From contig NZ_RCWB01000034.1 in assembly GCF_018448885.1 (NCBI RefSeq), forward strand, positions 1-60,070: DNA of 60,070 bases, written 5' to 3'. The notes under the pieces were generated by a model that made no database searches, was not told the origin of the DNA, and was given only the letters and a program-made list of their open reading frames with translations. Positions 1-7,220 of the stretch are shown in pieces (the first letter of the stretch is position 1; each line of letters starts with the position of its first letter). This stretch comes from Photorhabdus caribbeanensis. GTDB taxonomy: Bacteria; Pseudomonadota; Gammaproteobacteria; Enterobacterales; Enterobacteriaceae. A program made the position numbers and the translations under genes.

Positions 1-162
1 CCACTCGCTCTGTAACTCCCCAAATTCCTGAATCGATTTCCAGCCAGAAGCGCCGCATAATACAGCGGAGAAGGCTAAAAAAATCACATCCATTAGCTCA
101 TGTTTTTTATTGATGTCAGAACGGGGGGCTTCTATCTTGCTGATAAAATTAAAAATACTCAT
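1..162 (-). CDS. ISAs1-family transposase, N-terminal 54 residues
   Basis: Minus-strand translation from the ATG at 160-162 gives an open frame to the window edge. It has the N-terminal pattern of ISAs1 (H-repeat-associated) transposases: a D-x-R-like start of the helical domain, then K-H-x-L-x-D-V-I-F-L-A-x-x-A-V-L-C-G-A, a tryptophan, and I-Q-E-F-G-E. These residues belong to the N-terminal domain; the catalytic DDE residues would lie outside the window. There is no sign of decay in the visible part. Only the family can be called, not the exact element. Confidence 0.82.
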   Translation of the reverse strand, partial: MSIFNFISKIEAPRSDINKKHELMDVIFLAFSAVLCGASGWKSIQEFGELQSEW

Positions 163-292
163 TATTAGGATCGCTTTTTTATGGAAGAGAGAGAGATCTT
201 AACGTTTTAATGAGAGAAATACCTATAAAAAGTCATGTTCTGATTTTTATTTAACCAAAATAACCTTATTAAAAGTGTGAGATCCCACCCTG
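1..292 (-). mobile_element. ISAs1-family insertion sequence, partial (one end)
   Basis: The window opens inside an insertion sequence whose transposase start lies at 160-162 on the minus strand. The outer end appears to be at 292: read on the minus strand it begins CAGGGTGGGATCTCACAC, which resembles ISAs1-family terminal inverted repeats. Directly beyond it, at 294, pflB coding sequence resumes in mid-gene, so the element is inserted in pflB. The far end and any target duplication lie outside the window. Confidence 0.8.
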
Positions 293-293
293 A

Positions 294-1478
294 TCACCAG
301 AACCCAACATGACCATCCTATGGTCCGAAAAACTGCCGATAAATTTCAAAAAATTCGCGGCAAAAGTTTCCATCGACACCTCATCTTTACAGTATGAGAA
401 CGATGATCTGATGCGTCCTGACTTCAACAATGATGATTATGCTATCGCTTGTTGTGTCAGCCCGATGATTGTGGGTAAACAAATGCAATTCTTCGGCGCC
501 CGCGCGAATCTGGCTAAAACGATGCTGTACGCCATTAACGGTGGTGTGGATGAAAAGTTGAAAATGCAGGTTGGCCCAAAAGAAGAACCCATGAAAGATA
601 CGGTGCTGGATTACGACAAGGTTATGGCCCGCATGGACCACTTCATGGACTGGCTGGCAAAACAGTATGTTACTGCACTCAACATCATTCACTACATGCA
701 TGATAAATATAGCTATGAAGCGGCACTGATGGCGCTGCACGACCGTGATGTTTACCGTACTATGGCCTGTGGCATTGCGGGTTTGTCTGTCGCCGCTGAC
801 TCGTTGTCTGCCATCAAATATGCCAAAGTGACGCCGATCCGTGATGAAGATGGTTTAGCAGTTGACTTCAAAATTGAAGGTGAATATCCACAATTTGGCA
901 ACAATGACTTACGCGTCGATGATATCGCCTGTGATCTGGTTGAACGTTTCATGAAAAAAATCCAGAAACTGAATACTTATCGCAACGCGGTACCGACGCA
1001 ATCCGTTCTGACCATCACTTCTAACGTGGTATATGGTAAAAAAACTGGCAACACTCCTGACGGACGTCGTGCTGGCGCACCATTTGGACCCGGAGCCAAT
1101 CCAATGCATGGCCGCGATCAGAAAGGTGCCGTCGCCTCTTTAACCTCTGTGGCTAAATTGCCCTTCGCCTATGCAAAAGATGGTATCTCTTATACCTTCT
1201 CTATCGTACCAAACGCATTAGGCAAAGATGATGAAACACGTAAAACTAACCTGGCTGGTTTGCTAGATGGTTATTTCCACCATGAAGCAGAAATTGAAGG
1301 TGGTCAGCATCTGAACGTCAATGTGATGAATCGTGACATGCTGCTCGATGCTATGGAAGACCCTGAAAAATATCCTCAACTCACCATCCGGGTATCGGGT
1401 TATGCTGTGCGTTTCAACTCACTAACTAAAGAGCAACAACAGGATGTGATTACCCGTACCTTCACCCAATCTATGTAA
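294..1478 (+). pseudogene. pflB: pyruvate formate-lyase, 5' half removed by an insertion sequence
   Basis: PflB is the glycyl-radical enzyme that splits pyruvate into acetyl-CoA and formate in anaerobic growth. Homology starts abruptly at 294 with S-P-E-P-N-M and runs to the normal end. This is about the last 394 of 760 residues in E. coli. The active-site cysteine pair (I-A-C-C-V) and the glycyl-radical loop R-V-S-G-Y-A-V-R-F near the C-terminus are intact, so the fragment looks recently cut rather than old. An in-frame ATG at 309 opens a 389-residue frame, but it is an ordinary internal Met without a Shine-Dalgarno sequence. The N-terminal half of the barrel is missing, so a working enzyme is not expected. 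The 5' part may lie beyond the insertion sequence, outside the window. Confidence 0.9.
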
Positions 1479-1551
1479 TAATTTGTTAGCAAAGGCTCTG
1501 AATTCTGGGGCCTTTATTCGTTTATCCTGCCAGTTTTGGAGCAAACCTGTT

Positions 1552-2292
1552 ATGTCGGTACTTGGTCGTATCCACTCTTTCGAATCCTGTGGCACTGTTG
1601 ATGGCCCCGGCATCCGGTTTATTGTTTTCTTTCAGGGCTGCCTGATGCGCTGCCTCTATTGCCATAACCGCGACACATGGGATACCCACGGCGGCAAAGA
1701 CGTGACTGTTGAAGAGTTGGTAAAAGAAGCGACAACCTATCGTCATTTTATGAACGCTTCCGGTGGGGGAGTTACTGCATCGGGTGGTGAAGCCGTTCTT
1801 CAAGCTGAATTTGTACGTGACTGGTTCCGAGCCTGTCGCGCCGAAGGTATTCATACTTGTCTGGATACTAATGGATTTGTCCGCCGCTATGGTCCGGTTA
1901 TTGATGAATTGATGGATGCAACAGATCTCGTTATGCTCGATTTGAAGCAACTTAATGATGAAATCCATCAAAAATTAGTCGGCGTTTCAAATCATCGCAC
2001 TTTAGAGTTTGCACGCTATCTGGCTAAACGTAACCAGAAAACTTGGATCCGTTACGTTGTGGTTCCCGGTTGGTCCGATGATAATGAATCCGCTCATAAG
2101 CTAGGTGAATTTACTAAAGATATGCAAAATATTGAAAAAATCGAGCTTCTGCCTTATCACGAACTCGGTAAACATAAATGGACGACTATGGGCGAGGAAT
2201 ATCAACTAGAAGGTGTGAAACCACCTGCAAAAGAGACAATGGAGAGAGTGAAAAACATCCTGGAAAATTATGGTCATAAGGTCATCTATTAA
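1552..2292 (+). CDS. pflA: pyruvate formate-lyase-activating enzyme (radical SAM)
   Basis: PflA uses S-adenosylmethionine and a 4Fe-4S cluster to put the glycyl radical on PflB. The 246-residue product equals the E. coli length and is nearly colinear with it. The radical-SAM motif C-x3-C-x2-C is seen as C-L-M-R-C-L-Y-C about 30 residues in. I start it at ATG 1552 ([10 protein letters not shown]), which matches the family N-terminus and has TTGGAGC upstream; an upstream TTG at 1483 would add 23 unconserved residues. It lies 73 bp after pflB. Its usual substrate is truncated here, so it may be idle or may serve another glycyl-radical enzyme. Confidence 0.95.
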   Translation: MSVLGRIHSFESCGTVDGPGIRFIVFFQGCLMRCLYCHNRDTWDTHGGKDVTVEELVKEATTYRHFMNASGGGVTASGGEAVLQAEFVRDWFRACRAEGIHTCLDTNGFVRRYGPVIDELMDATDLVMLDLKQLNDEIHQKLVGVSNHRTLEFARYLAKRNQKTWIRYVVVPGWSDDNESAHKLGEFTKDMQNIEKIELLPYHELGKHKWTTMGEEYQLEGVKPPAKETMERVKNILENYGHKVIY

Positions 2293-2516
2293 TTAAATTA
2301 TTTAACTTTTATCTCTGAAATAAAGTCGCAATAACACCTTCAGAATATCAATGGTTTTTAATCATTGCATTATGTGACAAATTCCCCGGTATCAGAATTT
2401 GTAAATTTTGATACCTTACAATAAATTGAGGTTTTGACGAAACAGAACGAGTCTGGTTTCAGCTTCGCTGGACAAACGTAAAAGTCCCTTATATAGCCAT
2501 CATCCTGAATAAGAAC

Positions 2517-2546
2517 AAAAATGCCGATCTTGAATATCGGCATTTT
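2517..2546. terminator. hairpin between pflA and the Rpn gene
   Basis: AAAATGCCGAT and ATCGGCATTTT are inverted repeats around a short loop. The stem is flanked by A and T runs, so it can act as an intrinsic terminator on either strand. It lies just past the stop of the minus-strand Rpn gene and about 225 bp after pflA. Confidence 0.7.
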
Positions 2547-2567
2547 GCTGTGAAAGAAAAGATTAAT

Positions 2568-3578
2568 TTAATGCTTTAACGCTTCAATTTTATCCCGGCT
2601 CAGCCCGGTACTGGTGACAATAATGTCCAAACTCACGCCATGCCGTAATAAGGCACAAGCCGTTTCCAGTTTACCTTCCTCCCTACCTTCAACTCGGCCT
2701 TCAACTCGACCTTCAGCTCTGCCCTCAACTCGGCCCTCAACTCGGCCCTCAGCTCGACCTTCTGTTCGACCTTCCATTCGACCTTCCATTCGACCTTCCA
2801 TTCGGCCTTGCTCGCGCCCTTTTTGTTCAAGCTGTTCTGCAATAGTCATCAACATCGTTTCATGCTCCGGAGATTGTTCAATCAGTTGATGGACAAATTG
2901 GGAGAGATCCAGCGTATGTCCATTCAGTAAAATATAGCGTAACACCACATTGCGCTGCTCAGTTGTATTATACCCTCCATTCAGAAGTTCTACCAATTGG
3001 GGGACCCATTCCAGCATGTCCCGGCAGCGAATATGTTTTTGCACCAGCTCCATCAGGGCAACCCCTTTATGTGTCAGGATTTCTTCATCGCTGAGTACAC
3101 TGACATCCACCAACGGAAACGCATGACGGTATAAGCGGGCAGCCTGTTCAGGGAGCGTAAAACAATCCAGCCACCGGTTTGAATAAGGATACGGACAAAC
3201 CTCACCATGATAAAACAGCAGAGGCACCACCAAAGGAAGTTCGGTATGGCCTTTTTTCAGATGGGCAGACATTGCTGACATGGCATAATGCATCAGCCGC
3301 CAGGCCATCAGCGGGTCAGGGGTGGACTGATGCTCAATCAGACAATAGATATAGCCCTGTCCCCGGGCCGTTTTAACCGAGTACAGCACATCACTGTGCA
3401 GTTGACGCAAATGCTGGTCCACAAAACTGCCGGGTTCCAGTTTCAATGTGGCTAAGTCACACAACGACTGGACCTCTTCCGGCAGATAAAGGGATAAGAA
3501 CTCCCTGGCCGTTTCAGGCTGTGTTAAAAAATATTTGAATAATACATCATGGTGAGGCCGTTTTTCTTTCTTTGCCAC
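2568..3578 (-). CDS. Rpn family recombination-promoting nuclease / putative transposase (YhgA-like)
   Basis: The 336-residue product has the YhgA/Rpn N-terminal domain of the PD-(D/E)XK nuclease fold: H-D-V-L-F-K-Y-F near residue 10, the body F-L-S-L-Y-L-P-E-E-V, and the core strand C-L-I-E-H-Q-S-T-P-D with the expected acidic and glutamine residues. E. coli RpnA-type proteins promote RecA-independent recombination and cut DNA in vitro. The start is GTG at 3576-3578 (V-A-K-K-E-K-R-P-H-H-D). The C-terminal quarter is a run of four-residue units ending in E-G-R, followed by a short helix that seems to be a normal family tail. It stands alone between pflA and an AT-rich gap. Catalytic competence is inferred, not shown. 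Confidence 0.88.
   Translation of the reverse strand: MAKKEKRPHHDVLFKYFLTQPETAREFLSLYLPEEVQSLCDLATLKLEPGSFVDQHLRQLHSDVLYSVKTARGQGYIYCLIEHQSTPDPLMAWRLMHYAMSAMSAHLKKGHTELPLVVPLLFYHGEVCPYPYSNRWLDCFTLPEQAARLYRHAFPLVDVSVLSDEEILTHKGVALMELVQKHIRCRDMLEWVPQLVELLNGGYNTTEQRNVVLRYILLNGHTLDLSQFVHQLIEQSPEHETMLMTIAEQLEQKGREQGRMEGRMEGRMEGRTEGRAEGRVEGRVEGRAEGRVEGRVEGREEGKLETACALLRHGVSLDIIVTSTGLSRDKIEALKH
2670..2813 (-). repeat. 12-bp tandem repeat encoding x-E-G-R units in the Rpn gene
   Basis: Twelve consecutive four-residue units (E-Q-G-R, M-E-G-R three times, T/A/V-E-G-R several times, E-E-G-K last) cover residues 256-303. The DNA unit is about 12 bp and only slightly degenerate. Since 12 is a multiple of 3, gain or loss of units would change the length but not the frame. 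Confidence 0.9.
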
Positions 3579-4156
3579 AATCTGTTTCTCTATTTATCTA
3601 TTAGTTATCGCTACTTATTGTAAAAGCTATAATATCGCTGGAAAACCTGTAATCAAGTTACCAAAAACATCTTGCCATATTTTATCAAGCAAGTCTTTAC
3701 CGAACGCATTAATAGAAGAGCCTAAAAAATCAAATATCAGAAAAGAAAAAACGAGGAAACATTATATTTACAACAACTACTCAATGAAAACCATTCATTT
3801 AAGTAAGTTTTTAACTTACATTCGCATAATAATAACCATCTTATCAAAACATCCATTACTTATATTTTTGCCAATAATAAATTCATCAAACGTCGAAAAT
3901 AATAAAATTATTAATTTAAATAAAGAAATTAAATAATATTTTTCTTAAACGAATGAATATATCAAGAAAATAGATAAAGAATTAATGTTGGCATTGAGAA
4001 AAATTTATAACGGATTTTGCTAATAATCCTACGTCTTAAAACGCCCAAAAAAGTATCCTTACAAGTAAAAATAAACCTTGACTTATAATTTCAATTGTAT
4101 ACTTTTAGTACATAACGCTATGTTAAACTAAATTTCAAAGAAACAGGTTACTCATT
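3579..4156. other. AT-rich intergenic region, no gene seen
   Basis: 578 bp between the Rpn gene and the DUF4225 gene. It is strongly AT-rich with no long frame on either strand. Near the right end TTGACT (about 4079) and TATACT (about 4099) resemble promoter hexamers, but their spacing of 14 bp is short, so I do not call a promoter. Confidence 0.5.
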
Positions 4157-5002
4157 ATGGATGCTTTAGATGAATTTTACGAAAGAAATCCTTCCGCCAG
4201 GGGATACTTGGATAACAGTACCAATGAAGAAAGAAAACTCCTAAAAATTCAAATGGATAAACAAAATGAGTTGATGATGCTTATGAACAGAGTTGCCGAT
4301 AAATATGTAAAATGGAGTCTGGCCAAAGACCATTTTATCGGTGAAGTCATGGCCTATTGCCAAGAAAACACATCAAAGATAAATACCGGGGAGATCTCAA
4401 TCTCTGAAGCAATAGCTTTATTAGACGAAGAAATCCGATCATTAGAAGAGCAAGATGCAATGCTTTCTCAAAAGAGTGTAAGACAAGCCATTGTTGTAAA
4501 GAAAAAGGTAAACAGTGAAAATGCTAAAAGTAAGAATGATGAGACAGTTAATTTGATTGTCTCATGGATCGGATTTGTATCTGGCAGTATACAACTCATG
4601 GGTGGATTTCTTGCTATTGATACCGGTGTTGGAGCAGCACTTGGAGCACCATTGATAGCTCATGGTTTCAATAATATTGTTGAAAGTGGTTATTATATCC
4701 TTTACCGCGAAAGCTATACTGGGCCAGTTAAATTTGTCTATGAAGGGGTTGGAGAAAAAGCTTTTGGAATGGATAAACGCGATGCTGATGTGGTATATAC
4801 ATCGGTTGATGTTGGTATGTCTATTAATGGATTATTCGGTTACAAACTTGAATCAGATAGTCAACGGTTATATCGGTATATAAATGCAGATCTGCTTGTT
4901 GGCTTAAAACGACAAGGTATAGAAATAATGAATTACAAAGAGTTAATTCTAGAATTAACAGGTGATGCAAGTACTGTCTTCGGACAATATAGATCATATT
5001 AA
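4157..5002 (+). CDS. DUF4225-domain protein, possible effector or toxin
   Basis: 281 residues. Residues 1-130 are charged, mostly helical and have no signal peptide. From about residue 133 the sequence fits the DUF4225 pattern known from Photorhabdus, Xenorhabdus and other enterobacteria: two hydrophobic segments (about 133-155 and 158-178), I-A-H-G-F-N-N-I, a G-P-V-K-F-V-Y-E-G-V stretch, Y-T-S-V-D-V-G-M-S and R-L-Y-R-Y-I-N-A-D. The biochemical function of DUF4225 is not known to me. It is followed within 15 bp by a small membrane-protein gene with two further paralogues, an arrangement typical of a toxin with immunity genes, and a convergent hcp lies close by. The toxin role is inference from context only. 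Confidence 0.7.
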   Translation: MDALDEFYERNPSARGYLDNSTNEERKLLKIQMDKQNELMMLMNRVADKYVKWSLAKDHFIGEVMAYCQENTSKINTGEISISEAIALLDEEIRSLEEQDAMLSQKSVRQAIVVKKKVNSENAKSKNDETVNLIVSWIGFVSGSIQLMGGFLAIDTGVGAALGAPLIAHGFNNIVESGYYILYRESYTGPVKFVYEGVGEKAFGMDKRDADVVYTSVDVGMSINGLFGYKLESDSQRLYRYINADLLVGLKRQGIEIMNYKELILELTGDASTVFGQYRSY

Positions 5003-5016
5003 GGAATAAGATAGAA

Positions 5017-5307
5017 ATGGGCTATGCATATATCATTTTTTCATTACTCATACTTTACCCCCTATATTTTGCATTTAAAAAGCTTTTAAGATCTGATAAT
5101 GTCTATGTTAATTTTTCATCTTTATTACTTGCAATGTCATTTATTTGTTATCATCTATATGTTTTTAATTTTGATTACATTCCACTTTTCGATGTATCTA
5201 CAACTGATAATGATTTTTTATTTTATAGCTCTATTGTTTTAGTTATTATTTACAATATTGTATACATGATTGCTCATGGTAAATATTATAGGAAAAACAA
5301 ATGGTAA
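5017..5307 (+). CDS. small membrane protein, putative immunity protein copy 1
   Basis: 96 residues with three hydrophobic segments (about 4-18, 32-52 and 68-86) and a basic end (Y-Y-R-K-N-K-W). I recognise no named family. It begins 14 bp after the DUF4225 stop with AAGGAATAAG as ribosome binding site, so it is probably translated from the same transcript. It is clearly paralogous to the products at 5447-5959 and 6037-6327: shared L-Y-P-L-Y-x-A-F-K-K-L-L, V-Y-V-N-F-S, the H-L-Y-V-F-N-F-D-Y-I-P core and T-D-N-D-F. Being a small membrane protein directly after a candidate membrane-active effector suggests an immunity role; this is inference. Confidence 0.6.
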   Translation: MGYAYIIFSLLILYPLYFAFKKLLRSDNVYVNFSSLLLAMSFICYHLYVFNFDYIPLFDVSTTDNDFLFYSSIVLVIIYNIVYMIAHGKYYRKNKW

Positions 5308-5405
5308 TTTTGCAAATAGAATAAACTCACCCTAGATTAATGATTTATTCATCAAATATATTAAGGGTGTAAATAATAATTCATTTTTATGCTTTATTTG
5401 ATAAT

Positions 5406-5447
5406 GGTGATTTAAACACTATATATGGTCAGGTGAGGAGTTATTGA
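5406..5447 (+). pseudogene. 3' remnant of a DUF4225 gene
   Basis: In one frame this piece reads G-D-L-N-T-I-Y-G-Q-V-R-S-Y followed by a stop. The intact DUF4225 gene ends G-D-A-S-T-V-F-G-Q-Y-R-S-Y. The stop TGA overlaps the ATG of the next membrane-protein gene. Upstream the frame stays open only to about 5373, so nearly all of this gene copy is gone. Confidence 0.72.
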
Positions 5448-5959
5448 TGAATTTGGCTTATGTTTCATTATCCTTAATTCTTCTATTACCTGTTTATTTC
5501 TGCATAAAAAGACTATTGATGTCATCTAATTTTTATCCCCATTTTTACGCAATAATATTACCATTGGTCTTTTCAGCATTTCATCTTTATGTTTTTAATT
5601 TCGATTCAATACCTTTTTTTAATGTGGATATCACTGACAATGACTTTTTACATTGTTACCCTTTAGCTTTAGGTTATTTAAGCTTCGTTCCTTATATAAT
5701 AGTGATACGAGTTGTTATCAAACTTTATCCTCTATATTTTACTTTTAAAAAACTGTTAATGTCTTATGATGTCTATGTTAACTTTTCAGCAGCACTGCTT
5801 TTGATAGCATTTATTGCGTTTCATTTATATGTCTTTCATTTCGACTATATTCCGTTTTTTTATGTTGATGACTTTGTGTTTTATAGTTCTATTGTATTGG
5901 CTATATTGTGTAGTATTACATATATGATTGCACATGATAGAAGTAGAAAGAAGTTGTAA
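5447..5959 (+). CDS. double-length putative immunity membrane protein, copy 2 (tandem fusion)
   Basis: 170 residues from ATG 5447 (TTG at 5444 adds one residue), with GTGAGGAG as ribosome binding site. The protein is two copies of the 96-residue neighbour joined in frame. The first half (to about residue 90) has K-R-L-L-M, the H-L-Y-V-F-N-F-D-S-I-P-F-F core and T-D-N-D-F-L. The second (from about 93) restarts at L-Y-P-L-Y-F-T-F-K-K-L-L and has H-L-Y-V-F-H-F-D-Y-I-P-F-F. About six hydrophobic segments are predicted. The join replaces the C-terminal tail of unit 1 and the first residues of unit 2. No named family recognised. Confidence 0.6.
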   Translation: MNLAYVSLSLILLLPVYFCIKRLLMSSNFYPHFYAIILPLVFSAFHLYVFNFDSIPFFNVDITDNDFLHCYPLALGYLSFVPYIIVIRVVIKLYPLYFTFKKLLMSYDVYVNFSAALLLIAFIAFHLYVFHFDYIPFFYVDDFVFYSSIVLAILCSITYMIAHDRSRKKL

Positions 5960-5992
5960 TTGTTGAAAGTTAAATATAATCTTTAAGCTTAT

Positions 5993-6022
5993 GGTGATGC
6001 AGATACTATTTAAATCATATTG
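5993..6022 (+). pseudogene. second, shorter 3' remnant of a DUF4225 gene
   Basis: GGTGATGCA then GATACTATT matches the GGTGATGCAAGTACT that encodes the G-D-A-S-T of the intact DUF4225 C-terminus. After a short internal deletion the match resumes with ATCATATT, then AAGGAAGATATAGAATGG, against ATCATATTAAGGAATAAGATAGAAATGG at the intact junction. It sits directly before the third membrane-protein gene. Confidence 0.62.
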
Positions 6023-6036
6023 AAGGAAGATATAGA

Positions 6037-6327
6037 ATGGTAGACTATTTATATGTTATTTTTTCATTACTTGCACTCTATCCACTATATTGTGCTTTTA
6101 AGAAACTTTTAATTCCCTATGATGTTTATATCAATTTTTCATCCGTATTGCTTATGATAGCATCCAATCTTTTCCATATACATGTTTTCTATACCAATCA
6201 AATTCCATTTTTGGGTGTATCAATATCAAATAATGACTTTATGATTTATACTTCTTTTACACTATCTTGGTTATGTACTATTATATTTATGCTCGCACAC
6301 AGCAGGCATTATAGGAAAAACAAATGA
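6037..6327 (+). CDS. small membrane protein, putative immunity protein copy 3
   Basis: 96 residues, the same length as copy 1, with GAAGGAAGA before ATG 6037. It shares the L-Y-P-L-Y-C-A-F-K-K-L-L start, D-V-Y-I-N-F-S, a diverged central segment (H-I-H-V-F-Y-T-N-Q-I-P-F) and the basic end Y-Y-R-K-N-K. Divergence is greatest in the middle, where specificity of an immunity protein might lie. It ends 5 bp before a perfect terminator hairpin shared with convergent hcp. Confidence 0.6.
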   Translation: MVDYLYVIFSLLALYPLYCAFKKLLIPYDVYINFSSVLLMIASNLFHIHVFYTNQIPFLGVSISNNDFMIYTSFTLSWLCTIIFMLAHSRHYRKNK

Positions 6328-6331
6328 TAAT

Positions 6332-6365
6332 TTTGCCGGTAAAACAACACTATTTTACCGGCAAA
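6332..6365. terminator. bidirectional terminator between the DUF4225 cluster and hcp
   Basis: Perfect 13-bp inverted repeat TTTGCCGGTAAAA / TTTTACCGGCAAA with an 8-base loop, lying between two convergent genes and rich in A and T at both ends of the stem. Confidence 0.8.
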
Positions 6366-6369
6366 TAAA

Positions 6370-6849
6370 TTAATAAACGCGATCATCCCAAATACTATAA
6401 GCACTTGTCCCTGCTATATGATGAGTCCATGTGATACTCTTATAACGTAAAGATATCGTTTCCTGCGGCTGTGCGCCAGCATGTGTTATCGAATGAGGGT
6501 GATAAACAGCTAAATCAACTATCGTCGCCTCAATTACCTTTATAGTGTAATACAACTCCTGAATCCCAAATCGATTCGTTCTATAAATATCAAACATACC
6601 GTCCAATACTTCATTTTCTGACATCGCTATTCCCAAAAGCGGTGACGATTTATCAACAGGTTTCTTAAATGTTATGGGATGGTGCTTGGCATGCTGATCC
6701 CAAGTTAAAGAATGATTGAGATTATATATGAATATCTGGTCTGTATGATCTAATTGGCCTTTATTTCCTATTGAATCTATCGATGAACAACCTGCCGATA
6801 TCAGGCCCTGCCTACGGCCCTTTAAAGTTAAATAAATTAAGTCTGACAT
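6370..6849 (-). CDS. hcp: Hcp family type VI secretion system tube protein
   Basis: Hcp (TssD) forms the hexameric rings stacked as the tube fired by type VI secretion systems; small effectors can ride inside it. The 159-residue product matches the enterobacterial Hcp type beginning M-S-D-x-I-Y-L-T-L-K-G, with G-L-I-S-A-G-C-S-S-I-D-S-I-G-N, the H-H-P-I-x-F-x-K-P-x-D-K-S-S-P-L-L segment and the end T-S-A-Y-S-I-W-D-D-R-V-Y. A strong AAGGAG precedes the ATG at 6849. No other type VI core gene is near, so it is an orphan copy. It faces the DUF4225 cluster, which may mark that cluster as cargo. Confidence 0.92.
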   Translation of the reverse strand: MSDLIYLTLKGRRQGLISAGCSSIDSIGNKGQLDHTDQIFIYNLNHSLTWDQHAKHHPITFKKPVDKSSPLLGIAMSENEVLDGMFDIYRTNRFGIQELYYTIKVIEATIVDLAVYHPHSITHAGAQPQETISLRYKSITWTHHIAGTSAYSIWDDRVY

Positions 6850-7220
6850 ATGTGCTCCTTCTCAGCGTTAAAATGCCAACTACTAACTATTAGTAGTGCT
6901 TTCCATTCTACAGAAAAAAACACCCAATGGAATTAAAATCATTCCGATTATATGGGGTAGAAGTTAATTAAATTCAGCCGTCAGTTAACATTGAAACATT
7001 TTATTACAATTATTATCAATTTGATACAATTAGAAACAATTAGCAACACTTTGTAGGAAATCATTTATCTTTTCTGGTCGCAACTTATATTTAATGCTTG
7101 TTGAACAATAGAATTAATATAATATATTTACCTAATCTCTCAATCTGACTGCATCTTCCGAGATAAAGTCAAAAAGGCGATTTTAAATCTCATGTATCAA
7201 CACATTAATTGGAAAATTAT
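6850..7220. other. AT-rich divergent intergenic region
   Basis: 371 bp between divergent hcp and the first membrane-protein gene. It must hold promoters for both, but I see no clear hexamer pair. No open frame of note. Confidence 0.4.

Noticed and set aside
1483-1551. Upstream extension of pflA from TTG 1483
   Set aside because: The 23 additional residues do not match the family; ATG 1552 has a good ribosome binding site.
2614-2889. Plus-strand frame of R-P-S-repeat type opposite the Rpn gene
   Set aside because: Shadow of the 12-bp repeat; no ribosome binding site and no similarity.
4077-4105. Promoter hexamers before the DUF4225 gene
   Set aside because: TTGACT and TATACT are only 14 bp apart, which is too short for a reliable call.
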